A stretch of 64,000 nucleotides of DNA, from assembly GCF_007748035.1 (NCBI RefSeq), contig NZ_CP036278.1:3534001-3598000 (forward strand), in the 5' to 3' direction. Positions within the stretch are counted from its first letter, which is position 1. Each line of letters begins with the position of its first letter. Source of the DNA: Aeoliella mucimassa (GTDB lineage Bacteria > Planctomycetota > Planctomycetia > Pirellulales > Lacipirellulaceae). Below are positions 9,292 to 19,261 of this stretch, in pieces. The notes under the pieces are model-generated. The model ran no database searches. It had not been told where the DNA came from and saw only the letters and a list, made by a program, of their open reading frames with translations. The position numbers and the translations under genes are program-made.

Positions 9292-12200
9292 GGCTCTCAC
9301 AGTACTGAGATAGCGAGTTTCGACGCCCTTTTACGCTGCGACTCAGACAGATCGAACCAGCCAGCAGCGTCAGAATTGCAATACCAGTCGGTTCAGGAAC
9401 TGAGGTACTATCGCCCAGCAAACCGAAGTCGAAACCTGCGGCACCCGAATCTAGTAGAGCCTGATGAAGAATGAACACGTCATCCAAGTAAACGCGGCCA
9501 TCGAGATTCAGATCTCCGTGAGTGAGAGTGGTGATATCACCAACCACAATACCATCCACCACGTTTACACTGCGATATCCGGCAACAAGTGCAGCCACAT
9601 CTTGCTGATCGACGACGGAGTCTTGGTTGACGTCGCCTGCAATTCCGGTCAGCCCTGAAATTGAAAGTTCGACTGCAAATGCGTTGTCGGAGAGTAAGTC
9701 GAACTGGCCGTAGTCCCGTTGGGAGTTTATCGACTCGCCTAAAACGAACATCTGCAGATCGTCCAGTACCCCAACGAACTGATTCTCCTGGCCGATGACG
9801 GTATCGAAACCGTCCGCGGTGCTGGCTCCAACTGTCAACACAGTGGGGTCGTCACTATCATATCCGCCAGGCCGGGCTGCTACGGCCACCCCGTTCACAT
9901 ACATTCGGCTGCCGGAGTCGCTGCCGCTGGAACCGTAGGGCCGGACTACCATCACGTGGCTCCAGTTGTCGAAATCAACGCTTACGCCAGAGTCGACATC
10001 CGTACCATTGTAACGCATAACCCAGGTGCCCTCATCACTGATGCGGATGCCATGCTGGTTGCTGTCAAGTACAACGTCTTGCCAAGAATTTGTATTGGAC
10101 GAATCGGGATAGATCCATAGCTGCATGCCTCGGTTCGTGATACCAGAGTAGTCGAGAGGACCTCCCATTGAAGAATCGCTCAGTGAATTCGATGGAGCAT
10201 TCAGCGAACTGGTATAAAGAAAGTCGCCAGTACCATCAAAGCGAATGCCGAGGCTGTCACTTGTAGCAGCGGGGCGTACCTGCGATAGACCTGAAGATGT
10301 CACGGAGACGTCGATGTAGCTCGGATTACCTTGCACCTTAAGATCGAGGTAGGCGCCGCTAGGGCCTATAGAATCCAGAGTCGATCCGGAAGTGACGTTG
10401 CCAATGCCACTACCCGCTGTGATGTTAACGCTAGCTTTCTCCTGGCCATCGTCTCCAAATTTGTAGTGCCGATCGAGCTCACTCGCCGAAACGGCCCGTG
10501 CTGCAACCAGCAATCCAACAAGGATCAACACTGCTAGCCGGGGAGCCTTAATGCCCCGTTTGCGGTTAATGACGAGAACCGCTGCCCCAGCTACAAGTAG
10601 AATGCCCCAGGCAGCGGGCTCGGGAACAGCCTGATTTGCCACACTACCCTGCACAGGACTGTTATTCAACTTACCAAAGTTGCCTTTCCACACAGTATAG
10701 TCACCGGCGTCGATGACGTCGTTTCCATTTCCATCGGCTGCCAGGACTGTGGTGGATCCAAGGTTGTCTCGCCACACGGTGTAGTCGGCCAGGTTAACTA
10801 TGCCATCCCCGTTGTAATCACCCAAGAGCTTCGGTTGTTCGGGCAGCACTCCGTCGTAGAAAACGCTAGCCGCGAATACCAAACCGTCGGCAGTGCTAAA
10901 GGAAAACTGCAAGTCATGGACGTCAACCGTCGTATCGTACGCATTGCCAATGCCAATGGACTGGCCTGCCGCGAGCACATACTCGGCCCCAGCGCCAGTG
11001 CCATCGCCCAAGTACCACTCAGTCAATTGCCCCGCTCCGCTTGTTGGGTTCTCTTCCCATCCGTTGCCATCGCCACCCCCAGTCGGAAGCGCAGGATTGT
11101 CGGCGAAGCTAAACCACGCATCGGCATCGAGACTCTCCGCTGAGCTGAGGATTTCATAGCCCGTAATAGCTACAGCAGCCGATGAGTTGTTAAACAATGT
11201 GATGCTTCCCGTCGTGGTGTCGACATTAATGCCAAACACCTTTGTATCGTCGAGCACGAAGTTAGAGTTATTCACCTCCACCGAATCCATAGTGATCCAG
11301 CCCCAGCCACCAACGAAAGTATCCACCAGGTCAATAACATAGGTCTCGTTAGGTGAGTCTCCACTGGTAGCTGCTGCTATCGCAGCCGCATCCCAGTTCA
11401 CTCCCTGCCAGCCGCTATTGTTGCTTTGGCCATTTGAAACTCGACTGCCGGTGAGCAGGTAGGCGTTATCACTCGTCCGTCGCAGAGCAACACCCATGAA
11501 GCCCGATTCAGTGGCACTTGACTGGAGGCTGCCAAGATTGGCCGGTATGCCATCATCACCACCGACGCCCCCCAGTAACTGCAGCGAGATCGATGAACTG
11601 CCGCTGATTCCAAACTGAGGCGATGTTACTACCAACGTGTCGTGAGCGTTGTCGCGGGCGTCGAGAAAGCTCCCACCGTCCGTAACAGATACCACCATAT
11701 GGTAGGGCGAGGCTGCCACAGTACGTCCACCGTTGGTGTCGGCACTGGTATCCCAGGCAGCGAAATTAGCAGCCCCGGAACCAGTACTCGATGACATCGT
11801 CATCGTCCACCCCTGCAGACTGCCATCGTCAAAGCCAAAGCGCACATCATCTGCATAGGAACGGCCCGCCCGGCAAACAAATACCAACGTCAAGCAGTAA
11901 AATAATCGCCGAGCCTTCCGAGAAAACGCCGCCGAAACAGCACAACCGCAACAGACGAGCAGCCAGGCTGCAGGCTCCGGGACCGACTTACTCGAGGCTG
12001 CCAAAGCTTCAAATGCACCAGCACCGTTTGCTTGATCGTAAATCTGACGGAACTGGGCGAAGTCTCCCAAATCATGCACTCCATTAAAATTTAAGTCTGC
12101 TGCCTGATAGGCCTGCACCAGACTGAGTCCGTCGAGGCTGGAGAACTGCTGCTGCTTAAAAGCGGACCAATCAGCGCTGCTTATATTGCCATCGCCAGTC

Positions 12201-13243
12201 AGGTCTCCAAACTCTAGCGCGACGCCATCGATATACTCCACAATGACTGGCAAAATGGTTCCGTCTGCCAACAGAATGTCGGCTTCGACATCTTCGTATG
12301 GCGAGGGAGTCCACGCTGCGCCAAGAACGACAGGCTGACCAGCAGCCAAAGGCGCTCCTACGCCACCATTCGGGTCGAATTCCGCCTCTGCCAGGTTGAT
12401 CGGGGTGCCAGAGGTAATTGTCCAAGTGTTGTCAACGTCTACCGATCCATTCCCCGCAGGCTGTGCGTCATAATTGCCAGCAATTGGAGTCCAGCCTGAA
12501 GTGTTGAAAGCACCGGCTGGCGAATACAAGTCGTAGGCCAGCATCTGTGTGGGCTCGGTGCCATTGACCAGCCGAACTGTCCCGTCAAGGCGACTAATCT
12601 GCAACGTGGGACCGGCAAGCTCGGTGATGGTTGCTTCATCCATGGCAATCCAGCCCCACCCTCCTGAATAAGTATCGATTAAATCAATCTGGTACGTCTC
12701 GTTGGGACTATCGCTGGCTGTGGCATCCCGAACGGTGCTGGCGTCCCATCCAAGCTCGAGCCAGTTCACCGATCGATCGGATTGCCCTGAAGCTGATCTA
12801 TTGTCAAAAAGCAAATACTCGCCATCACTTACGCGACGCAAGGCAATTCCCATGAAGTCTTCGCCCGCTACAGTCGGTAGCGAATCATAATTGCTCCAAG
12901 TAGGGGTATCCACCGCTCCCGTGCCGCCTAGCGTCCAGACAGAAACTCCAAAAGAGTTTTGAAGGTCGATTATTGGAGAACTCAGTACTTTCACATTAAT
13001 ATCGCTGGCATCACGATTCCCATAATCGCCTTCAAGGACAAGATAATTGCCTGAGTATGCAACTGTGCGACCACCATTGGTATCGAGAGCAGAGTTCCAA
13101 GTTGCGAAATCTTCGCCAGAAGCTCCGTCCGGGAGGTTATTTGTCCACCCCTGTAGTGTGCCGTCGTCAAAATTGAATACAGTTTGCGCACGAGCCGCAC
13201 CAGCAAACACACTCAGAATCAATATCAAACAGACTCTTAACAC
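9281..13243 (-). CDS. Three exosortase substrates joined in one frame (PEP-CTERM polyprotein)
   Basis: One uninterrupted frame of 1320 residues begins at a GTG preceded by AGGAG. Module 1 (about 1-447) has a signal peptide ending ARA, an FDDGTLQGWTNN domain, dockerin-like loops (GDLTGDGNISSADWS) and a PEP-CTERM tail (VPEPAAW, helix, RKARR). Module 2 (about 448-897) starts with a signal-like helix (LFYCLTLVFVCRAGRSYA), repeats the FDDGSLQGW domain, has GDYNGDGIVNLADYTVW loops and a second tail (VPEPAAW, helix, NRKRG). Module 3 (about 898-1320) starts LAVLILVGLLVAARAVSA, has a LamG-like domain, GDVNQDSVVDQQD loops and a third tail (VPEPTG, helix, KGRR). No ATG lies at either junction. The product could be cut by signal peptidase and exosortase into three surface proteins. 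Confidence 0.75.
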   Translation of the reverse strand: MLRVCLILILSVFAGAARAQTVFNFDDGTLQGWTNNLPDGASGEDFATWNSALDTNGGRTVAYSGNYLVLEGDYGNRDASDINVKVLSSPIIDLQNSFGVSVWTLGGTGAVDTPTWSNYDSLPTVAGEDFMGIALRRVSDGEYLLFDNRSASGQSDRSVNWLELGWDASTVRDATASDSPNETYQIDLIDTYSGGWGWIAMDEATITELAGPTLQISRLDGTVRLVNGTEPTQMLAYDLYSPAGAFNTSGWTPIAGNYDAQPAGNGSVDVDNTWTITSGTPINLAEAEFDPNGGVGAPLAAGQPVVLGAAWTPSPYEDVEADILLADGTILPVIVEYIDGVALEFGDLTGDGNISSADWSAFKQQQFSSLDGLSLVQAYQAADLNFNGVHDLGDFAQFRQIYDQANGAGAFEALAASSKSVPEPAAWLLVCCGCAVSAAFSRKARRLFYCLTLVFVCRAGRSYADDVRFGFDDGSLQGWTMTMSSSTGSGAANFAAWDTSADTNGGRTVAASPYHMVVSVTDGGSFLDARDNAHDTLVVTSPQFGISGSSSISLQLLGGVGGDDGIPANLGSLQSSATESGFMGVALRRTSDNAYLLTGSRVSNGQSNNSGWQGVNWDAAAIAAATSGDSPNETYVIDLVDTFVGGWGWITMDSVEVNNSNFVLDDTKVFGINVDTTTGSITLFNNSSAAVAITGYEILSSAESLDADAWFSFADNPALPTGGGDGNGWEENPTSGAGQLTEWYLGDGTGAGAEYVLAAGQSIGIGNAYDTTVDVHDLQFSFSTADGLVFAASVFYDGVLPEQPKLLGDYNGDGIVNLADYTVWRDNLGSTTVLAADGNGNDVIDAGDYTVWKGNFGKLNNSPVQGSVANQAVPEPAAWGILLVAGAAVLVINRKRGIKAPRLAVLILVGLLVAARAVSASELDRHYKFGDDGQEKASVNITAGSGIGNVTSGSTLDSIGPSGAYLDLKVQGNPSYIDVSVTSSGLSQVRPAATSDSLGIRFDGTGDFLYTSSLNAPSNSLSDSSMGGPLDYSGITNRGMQLWIYPDSSNTNSWQDVVLDSNQHGIRISDEGTWVMRYNGTDVDSGVSVDFDNWSHVMVVRPYGSSGSDSGSRMYVNGVAVAARPGGYDSDDPTVLTVGASTADGFDTVIGQENQFVGVLDDLQMFVLGESINSQRDYGQFDLLSDNAFAVELSISGLTGIAGDVNQDSVVDQQDVAALVAGYRSVNVVDGIVVGDITTLTHGDLNLDGRVYLDDVFILHQALLDSGAAGFDFGLLGDSTSVPEPTGIAILTLLAGSICLSRSVKGRRNSLSQYCESHDI

Positions 13244-14308
13244 TGTGCCTTCTCCTAACCGTGTAGGTATGCGAGGTGGCCCTAAATTCCGCCAGGTAAC
13301 TCAGACCAACCAGCAGTAGCCTAAACCAATGATGAACATCCCACTCGCACCTTCAATTGCCATCACAGAGACAGTTCGTACGGAAGAACTAAAAAGAAAA
13401 GGCTAATTCATCGATTCTTCATTTTTGCAGGCGAGTTGCCCGCTGTGAGAGAGTGAGATCAAGGCAACACATCACCGTTCCCACATATTCGCGAGCTACC
13501 TGGGAGTCTCAGCCATATGTTGCTCTCATCACTGGCCAGGATGCCAGGAAGCTCGGATTGCCGCAGACTTTCCAGCTAGACAAGCAATACAGGCGAGTGT
13601 GCAGAAAAGCACATTCCAGGCGATCAGCGTGCACATACTAGAACTTGTTGCTCCTGGGTGACAACCACTACCACAATCTTTGCCACCGACTGCAGGAGGC
13701 GAAAGCGATCGCGGGAATGACGACCACCTCACAGCCCGGCCCCCGTCGGCTTCGCCCCCGGGGGCGTACGCCCCTGTCGTCACCCCTTGCGGCCGTTCGA
13801 TGCTTGCAGCAGTTGCATCGACCTTAGTAAGTTGGCCGTCGAGCTCCAGCGCGTCGGTATTGGCGACCGCTGCGGTGCCATCCGCCGACAAACGATCGAA
13901 ACCAAACATAATCGCCAGCGATCAGCAAGTTGCACTGGCAACTTCAAGCTCCACTTTTTCTCGGTTTTGATCTCGAACAACTAGGTGGCACAGACTGCTA
14001 TCTCAACTTTCTATAGCTCACGTTGCACATGAGACACCCGTGGGAACAATCGATTTGAACCTCCAATCCAGCAGCGCATGGAAGGCACCGTTAACTCACA
14101 GAGGTTTGTGAGAACTGCTTGGCTCTCGGCCCCTAACTCTACAATTCCTCCGAGCTAATCCCCTGCTAGCTCTGAGCAGACTTCTGGAAAATTCAGGAAG
14201 CTAGCACATGCATTCTCCTATAGATTGCCTTTCGAACGCCCCGATACCACCACATATTGTATCTCATGGTCAACTCCCTACTCTATACCGTGGAATAAAA
14301 GAATACCA
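13244..14308. other. Long intergenic stretch upstream of the surface cluster
   Basis: About 1 kb without a gene I can support. A 126-codon minus-strand frame at 13529-13909 has low-complexity, GC-driven composition and no motif. A GC-rich dyad (CGCCCCCGGGGGCG near 13750) is present. The promoter of the polyprotein gene should lie near 13250-13320. Confidence 0.35.
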
Positions 14309-14998
14309 ATGAGCATTCCCGATGCCTGCAATACTGGAGATGTTGAACCGTCTGAAGATCACCATAAACAGCCACCGAATCAACAAATAATGGATTTCAT
14401 AAAATTGCTGAGTGATCCTGTGGCGGTTTATAGATTACTAGGATGCGACACTTTGGCTGATGATCAGGCACATGCCGAGGGATGTGAGTTCTTCAGTATC
14501 CTGAGACATCCTCCACAGCAAGCACGTACTAGCCTGCATCCAACACACTCATCACCACAGATAACACTTGCCATTTGTGTCTTTCGTTTCGACGACGACT
14601 CATCTGAAGAGCTCCAGCAGGTATCCGATATCAGCCGACCTGGAGAGGTCCGCTCGAAGACCAATTTGTATAATTTCGACATTTTGCCAAGTAAAAACGC
14701 GCGGAAAAACTTGCATCTTGCGGTACCTTCGATAACGACAGAACACACGAACTCTCGCAAGCAAAGGCAGCAAGATCTGCTAGGGCATGCGATTTCCCTT
14801 TATATAGCTCCCCCTCCCCATCCTTGCATGAAAACGCTGTATCTCGAACTAAAACAAGATCCACAATGGAAGAATGAAATGCAGGGTCTATCACGACCAG
14901 CTTTCGAGACTCGATTACGGCGGTGGTGCAAGAAAGAACATGGAGTGTCCCCAAAACAACTGCAGAAACACACAACTCGCAACACGGCTGCAAGATAA
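14309..14998 (+). CDS. Hypothetical protein, start of replication module
   Basis: The frame is open from 14225, but ATG 14309 (MSIPDACNTG) looks like the start. The 229-residue product is hydrophilic. It has an acidic N-terminus, an all-beta-looking centre and a basic C-terminal stretch (LSRPAFETRLRRWCKKEHGVSPKQLQKH) that reads like a short helix-turn-helix. It stands ahead of the small HTH gene and the primase-helicase on the same strand, so it probably belongs to the same mobile element. I do not recognise the family. Confidence 0.5.
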   Translation: MSIPDACNTGDVEPSEDHHKQPPNQQIMDFIKLLSDPVAVYRLLGCDTLADDQAHAEGCEFFSILRHPPQQARTSLHPTHSSPQITLAICVFRFDDDSSEELQQVSDISRPGEVRSKTNLYNFDILPSKNARKNLHLAVPSITTEHTNSRKQRQQDLLGHAISLYIAPPPHPCMKTLYLELKQDPQWKNEMQGLSRPAFETRLRRWCKKEHGVSPKQLQKHTTRNTAAR

Positions 14999-15091
14999 TG
15001 CTGCCGGAACAGTGACTGCTTGTACAGTATATTATTTAATGTCGCGACGACGTGAGCGGCGTTTCTAAACTACTGACAAAGGACAGTTTCT

Positions 15092-15358
15092 GTGCGTGCT
15101 TCTTCACCCCAGTACCCTTATCCCACTTCCACCGTTGTTCAGCCAAAAGCTCTCTACGACCAAAACACGCTTAGGTGCTACTTCGACCTCAATACGACTG
15201 CCATTCGAAACATGCGGCGTCAGGGACTTCCGGTTCGTCGAGTCGGTCGCAAGAACTTCATTTACGGCCAAGACATCATCGATCACGTCTTGGCTAAGTG
15301 CCCACTAGTGGGACCGGACGGGAAACTTGTGAAGACAGGAAATACCGTTGGAGCGTAG
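15092..15358 (+). CDS. Small winged-helix DNA-binding protein (excisionase-like)
   Basis: The 88-residue product contains YDQNTLRCYFDLNTTAIRNM-RRQGLPVRRVGRKNFIYGQDIIDHVL, the layout of helix-turn-helix 17/excisionase proteins: a short HTH, then a wing ending in an arginine-rich turn and a tyrosine. The start is GTG 15092. It lies 86 bases ahead of the primase-helicase gene. Similar HTH-then-primase order is found at 42779-43503, so this pair is probably a conserved unit of planctomycete integrative elements. It may regulate excision or replication. Confidence 0.6.
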   Translation: MRASSPQYPYPTSTVVQPKALYDQNTLRCYFDLNTTAIRNMRRQGLPVRRVGRKNFIYGQDIIDHVLAKCPLVGPDGKLVKTGNTVGA

Positions 15359-15471
15359 CAGGGAACCGCCCCCTACCAACGCAATTCTCCAGCCACTCCA
15401 AATTGCTCCTATCCACCTCACCTCCTAGCACACTGAGCACATCGATGACTACATCGCCAACAAACAACCTA

Positions 15472-16631
15472 GTACGTCTTTCCTGAAATCCATTCCGCTG
15501 CTATATGCTGCGGAATGAAAAAGCACATTGTTTGCCTGGACCACCAGGCCCGTGGAGGTTTGGAGCAGCTAGCACGCTCAGGCGCCCGCGCGGCGCAAGT
15601 GGTGCGTCGCTGCCAGATATTATTGAAATCGGACTCGGGATGCACCGACGAAGAGATCGCCGAGCATGTGGGCTGCACGACGCGCAACGTCCGAGCCGTC
15701 CGAAAGCGGTTCTGCGAAGAGGGCGTCCAGCGGGCGGTGTACGATGCGCCTCGCTCGGGCCGCCCCCCAGAGTTCACCAAGCGGCAGCAGCAACAGGTAA
15801 TCGCCCTGGCGTGCAGCGAGCCGCCCGAGGGACGGGCTCGCTGGACGCTGGAATTGTTGTGCGAGCACGCGGTGAAGGAAGGCTTCGTCGATTCGCTCAG
15901 CGTGACGGAGGTCTCGCTGTGGCTCAAGGAACACGACCTGAAGCCGTGGCGAAAAAAACTTGGTGCGTGCCCAAGCTGAACGACGAGTTCTGTGAGCGGA
16001 TGGAGGACGTCCTCGAGCAGTACGAGAAGCCGCTCGACCCGAACGAGCCGGTCGTCTGCCTCGACGAGCAGCCCTATCAGAGGGTCGACGACGCGCGGCC
16101 GCCCGAGCCCGCGGCACCCGGCAAGATCGCGAAGCAGGACTACGAGTACCGCCGCTGCGGAACCTGCAGCGTGTTCGTGGCGGTCGAGCCGAAGGCGGGC
16201 AAGCGATTCGTTCAGGCCAAGCGTCACCGCAAGCGAGCCGACTTCGCCCGGTTCGTCCGCGACCTCTTGAAGCGCTATCCCGACGCAGAGCGGGTTCATC
16301 TGGTGATGGACAACCTCAACACGCACAACGAGAAGTCGTTGATCGAAACCTTTGGCGAGGAGGCGGCTCGGCCAATGCTGGAGCGGATTGTGTGGCATTT
16401 TACCCCCAAGCATGCCAGTTGGCTCAACATGGCCGAGATCGAAATCTCGGCCATACAGCGACAATGCCTGGGACGTCGGTTGGCTTCGCTCGACAAGGTT
16501 CAAAGCGAACTCTCCCACTGTTCACGCGACCGCAATCGGAAGAAAATCAAAATCAATTGGACCTTCCATCGAAAAGACGCCAAACGCGTCTTCCCTGAAC
16601 TCTATAGGAAATGACTTCCGGGACGACGTAC
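15472..16631 (+). mobile_element. IS630-family insertion sequence, copy 1
   Basis: A 1160-bp element flanked by a TA duplication (15470-15471 and 16632-16633), as expected for IS630. The ends are imperfect inverted repeats starting GTACGTC at left and ending GACGTAC at right. It carries one transposase split over two frames. A second copy at 39941-41100 looks identical along its whole length, so at least one transposition is recent. Confidence 0.93.
15515..16614 (+). CDS. IS630 transposase, two frames joined by probable -1 frameshift
   Basis: The first frame (15515-15979) encodes the DNA-binding part: a helix-turn-helix (CTDEEIAEHVGCTTRNVRAV) and linker typical of IS630 orfA. The second frame, which is -1 relative to it, carries the DDE nuclease: D in VVCLDEQPY, D in HLVMDNLNTHN, and E in SWLNMAEIEISAIQRQCLGRR. 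The frames meet at a run of seven A after CG (about 15951), a classic slippery site, so the active enzyme is probably a frameshift fusion ending at 16614. It cuts at the element ends and joins them to TA targets. Confidence 0.9.
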
Positions 16632-18625
16632 TAGACAACCTCCCCACCGACTTGAAAGAGACGCCCCACTGGATTTTGTGGCGTGACGAGTCGGGCCGTA
16701 AAATCCCCTATTGCGTCGGTGGCGGCAAAGCGAGCACCACCAACCCGGCCGACTGGTCGACCTATTCCGACGCAATTGCCTACTACAAGCAACACGGGGC
16801 GAGCTTTAGCGGTTTGGGGTCCGTGTTCACGGCCGACGACCCGTTTTGCGGGGTTGACCTCGATAACTGCGTCGACCCGGCAACGGGCGAGGTCTCCCTC
16901 TGGGCCGCGGACATTATCAAAGAGTTCGGCAGCTATGCCGAAATATCGCCGAGCGGTACCGGGGTGAAGATATTCTGCGAGGCGAAACTCCCCGGCGATC
17001 GCGGTTGCCGCAAAGCTTACGCGGACGGGGTCGTCGAAATGTACGACCAAGGTCGTTACTTCGCCGTCACTGGCACGCTGGTCGACCCCGAGTTCGTCGG
17101 GTGCGTGCCGGCGCAAGCGGCGGTAGACAAGTGGTATGGCTTGCTATCGAGCGGGGCGAACAACGACAAGGGGTCGACGGCTGAGCTCGAAGTCGAGGAC
17201 GTGTCGGAGTATCTGCTAGAGGCTTATCGCAACAAGCTGGCCGAGCTCCCCGACGCCATCGACGGCCAGCACGGGAGCTACGACACCATGCACGCCCTGT
17301 GCGAGATTCGCCGTATGGGACTGAACGCCGAACAATCGTGGGAGCTGATCGACTGGTACAACGACAACAAATGCCTCGGCCCCTGGGAGCAATCGGAGCT
17401 AGAGCGGAAATGGGAGGGGGCCAAAACGATGCAACCGGTTTGCACAGCCGCCGAGGCGTTCGACGACCTGCCCCCGCTAGAGGATGAGGAAGGGACCGCC
17501 ACGCCAGCGAAGCCGGCGGCCAAGTGGTCGCTTGAAGCTCTCCCGCAAACCGAGTTCATGGAACAGAGCTGGCCCGTTACCTGGATTGTCGACGGGGTAT
17601 TGTGCGCGGGCGATTGCCATATCATCGGCGGGCCCTCGAAGACGCTAAAGACAAATATCTCGCTCGACCTTTGCATTGCTATCGCGACGGGGACCCCCTT
17701 CCTCAACGAGTTCGAGGTGCTCAAGACGGGCCCGGTGATTTTCTGCTCGGGCGAATCGGGTCGTTCGCGGCTGCAAGAAAACTCTCGCTCCATCTGCAAC
17801 GCCTATGGTCTCGACTATAGCAGCGATTTTATCATCGCCCCCAAGGTGCCTCGGGGTGATCGCCCGGAGCAAATGGCCGCCCTCGCCGAGCTAATAGCTA
17901 AATACGGGGCCATCTATTGCTTGCTTGACCCGACCTATCTATCGGTCGGGGCGGGCTTAGCGGGCGATGCTGCGAAAGACTTGAACCGTACGGGCGCGGC
18001 ACTGGCCACTTATAACGCCCTTGGTTATTACCGGGGCTGCACGATGGCTCTTTGCCATCATTTTACGAAGGGGGCGGGGCGGTCGAAGTCGGCTTCCGTT
18101 CACTTGTCGAATCTTAGTGGCGCGGGCTATGTGGAATGGGCCCGACAATGGGTGATCCTCAATCGGCCGGGTGTTTATCGTAATGATGGTCAGCACGAGC
18201 TGCTGATGGGGGTCGGGGGTTCGGCGGGGCATAGTGGTACCTATCGAGTGAGCATTAACGAGGGCTGGATTACCGACGAACGGCGTTCGGGCGGCGACTG
18301 GCAAGTTTCGGTAGTCGACGAGAACGATTCGGTGTTTGACGACGTGTGCGACGCGGACGGCCTTACACCCGACATGCGGACACTAATAAACATCCTGGGG
18401 GATCCCGAACTAACTAAAGGAGTTGTCCCAACGCAGAATTTTCTCAAAAACACATCGAGACTCAATGGCAGTCGGACAACAGATGCATTAACCAAGTTGA
18501 AGACTGCTGGCATAATTGAGGTGACTCTTATCGATGTTAAGGGGAGACCGCGAGAAAGTTTCCAATTAGCCTCGAATCAACTAGAGTCCGTAAACTCTCG
18601 AACAGTCGACTGCATCAAGGCGTAG

Positions 18626-19115
18626 CCGTGAATCGGTTCATGCCAATGGAAGAAGTTACGAAGCGATTTCCACCATCGCATTCATGGGTCCAGACCGGTG
18701 TAGTCCGGTGTAGTCCAGTGAAACTTTTTGCCCATAAGGTCACGGGTCACGGGTCAAGGGTCCTATTATTTATAATAGGACCTTAGAACCCGCGAACCCG
18801 TGATGGGCCGACCTACTGAAGTGACCTATCTGTGGTCGCAACATCAAAAAAAATCAGGCGAACCTTACGCGTGCGAAAAGCACGCCGAGATTTCTCTTCT
18901 AGACCTTCTCCCTTAGCTCGACTCTGAGCATACCTTTAGCCAGCATCCCTCCCCTGGCACCTAAGACCTCTGACGCTTCACGCTGCAACGGCTTTCCGAC
19001 CTCTGGTGTGGGTTGGATATCTTTTCCGCTTGCCACTTTTGCAAGGTGCGTAGGATGGCCTTGCACCTCGGCAGAGTGGCTGCTGAGTATTCGTTCTCTT
19101 CCCAGAGGTATCGCT
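18626..19115. other. Non-coding block downstream of the primase, candidate origin region
   Basis: No gene is visible. The block holds tandem decamers, nested inverted repeats (listed separately) and a GCGTGC-GAAAA-GCACGC hairpin at 18869-18885. AT-rich sequence between strong dyads beside a primase-helicase gene suits a replication or partition site. Confidence 0.45.
18695..18803. repeat. Tandem decamers and nested palindrome, possible origin or partition site
   Basis: Two tandem CCGGTGTAGT copies (18695-18714) are followed by a partial third. Then come two overlapping TCACGGGT copies (18740-18754), a perfect inverted repeat GGTCCTATTAT-TT-ATAATAGGACC (18759-18782) and ACCCGTGA (18796-18803), which is the complement of TCACGGGT. 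Iterons plus an AT-rich dyad beside a primase are typical of replication origins. Function is inferred. Confidence 0.5.
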
Positions 19116-19190
19116 ATGCGACTCGAAATTACCCTGGCCTGTATCGTGCTAATCGCACTACTTGCCTACCTGGAAAACCGCGAGCGTTAA
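19116..19190 (+). CDS. 24-residue single-span membrane peptide
   Basis: ATG 19116 with AGAGG shortly upstream opens a short frame for a peptide with a hydrophobic core (LACIVLIALLAYL) and a charged end (ENRER). It is too short for certainty. Similar peptides include type I toxins and small membrane regulators, but I cannot assign it. It sits just before the sliding-clamp gene on the same strand. Confidence 0.35.
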   Translation: MRLEITLACIVLIALLAYLENRER

Positions 19191-19261
19191 GGCTTGCTAC
19201 CCGGGCTACCCAGCGTTCAGGGAGCCTTCCCCCCAACTACTACACATGACGACAAACTAAG

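Larger units (their letters stand above)
15445..18625 (+). pseudogene. Primase-helicase gene split by IS630 after codon 9
   Basis: Joining the sequence left of the IS (ATG 15445, MTTSPTNNL) to that right of it (from 16634, DNLPTDLKETPHW) restores one frame ending at 18625. The N-terminal half has the primase-like core GVDLDNC and SPSGTGVKIF, and the C-terminal half is a RecA-like AAA_25 ATPase with Walker A GGPSKTLKT and LLDPTYL as Walker B-like strand, then a winged-helix tail. Such proteins prime and unwind DNA for plasmid or phage replication. The intact ATPase domain could still be made from a start inside the IS (for example ATG 16352), because the IS reading frame runs through its right end into this gene without a stop. 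Confidence 0.75.

Noticed and set aside
13529-13909. A 126-codon minus-strand frame in the long intergenic stretch
   Set aside because: Low-complexity composition, no ribosome site and no recognisable domain.
14041-14090. Possible tRNA fragment (ATTTGAACCTCC)
   Set aside because: It does not match the 45-bp att block and cannot fold into a T arm plus acceptor.
15469-16518. A 349-codon minus-strand open frame, repeated at 39938-40987
   Set aside because: It lies antisense to the IS630 transposase, whose catalytic motifs and ends are clear; the long frame reflects GC-rich codon bias.
16352-16633. Start of the primase-helicase inside the IS element
   Set aside because: The bases left of 16634 belong to IS630. 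The gene's own start is at 15445, left of the insertion.
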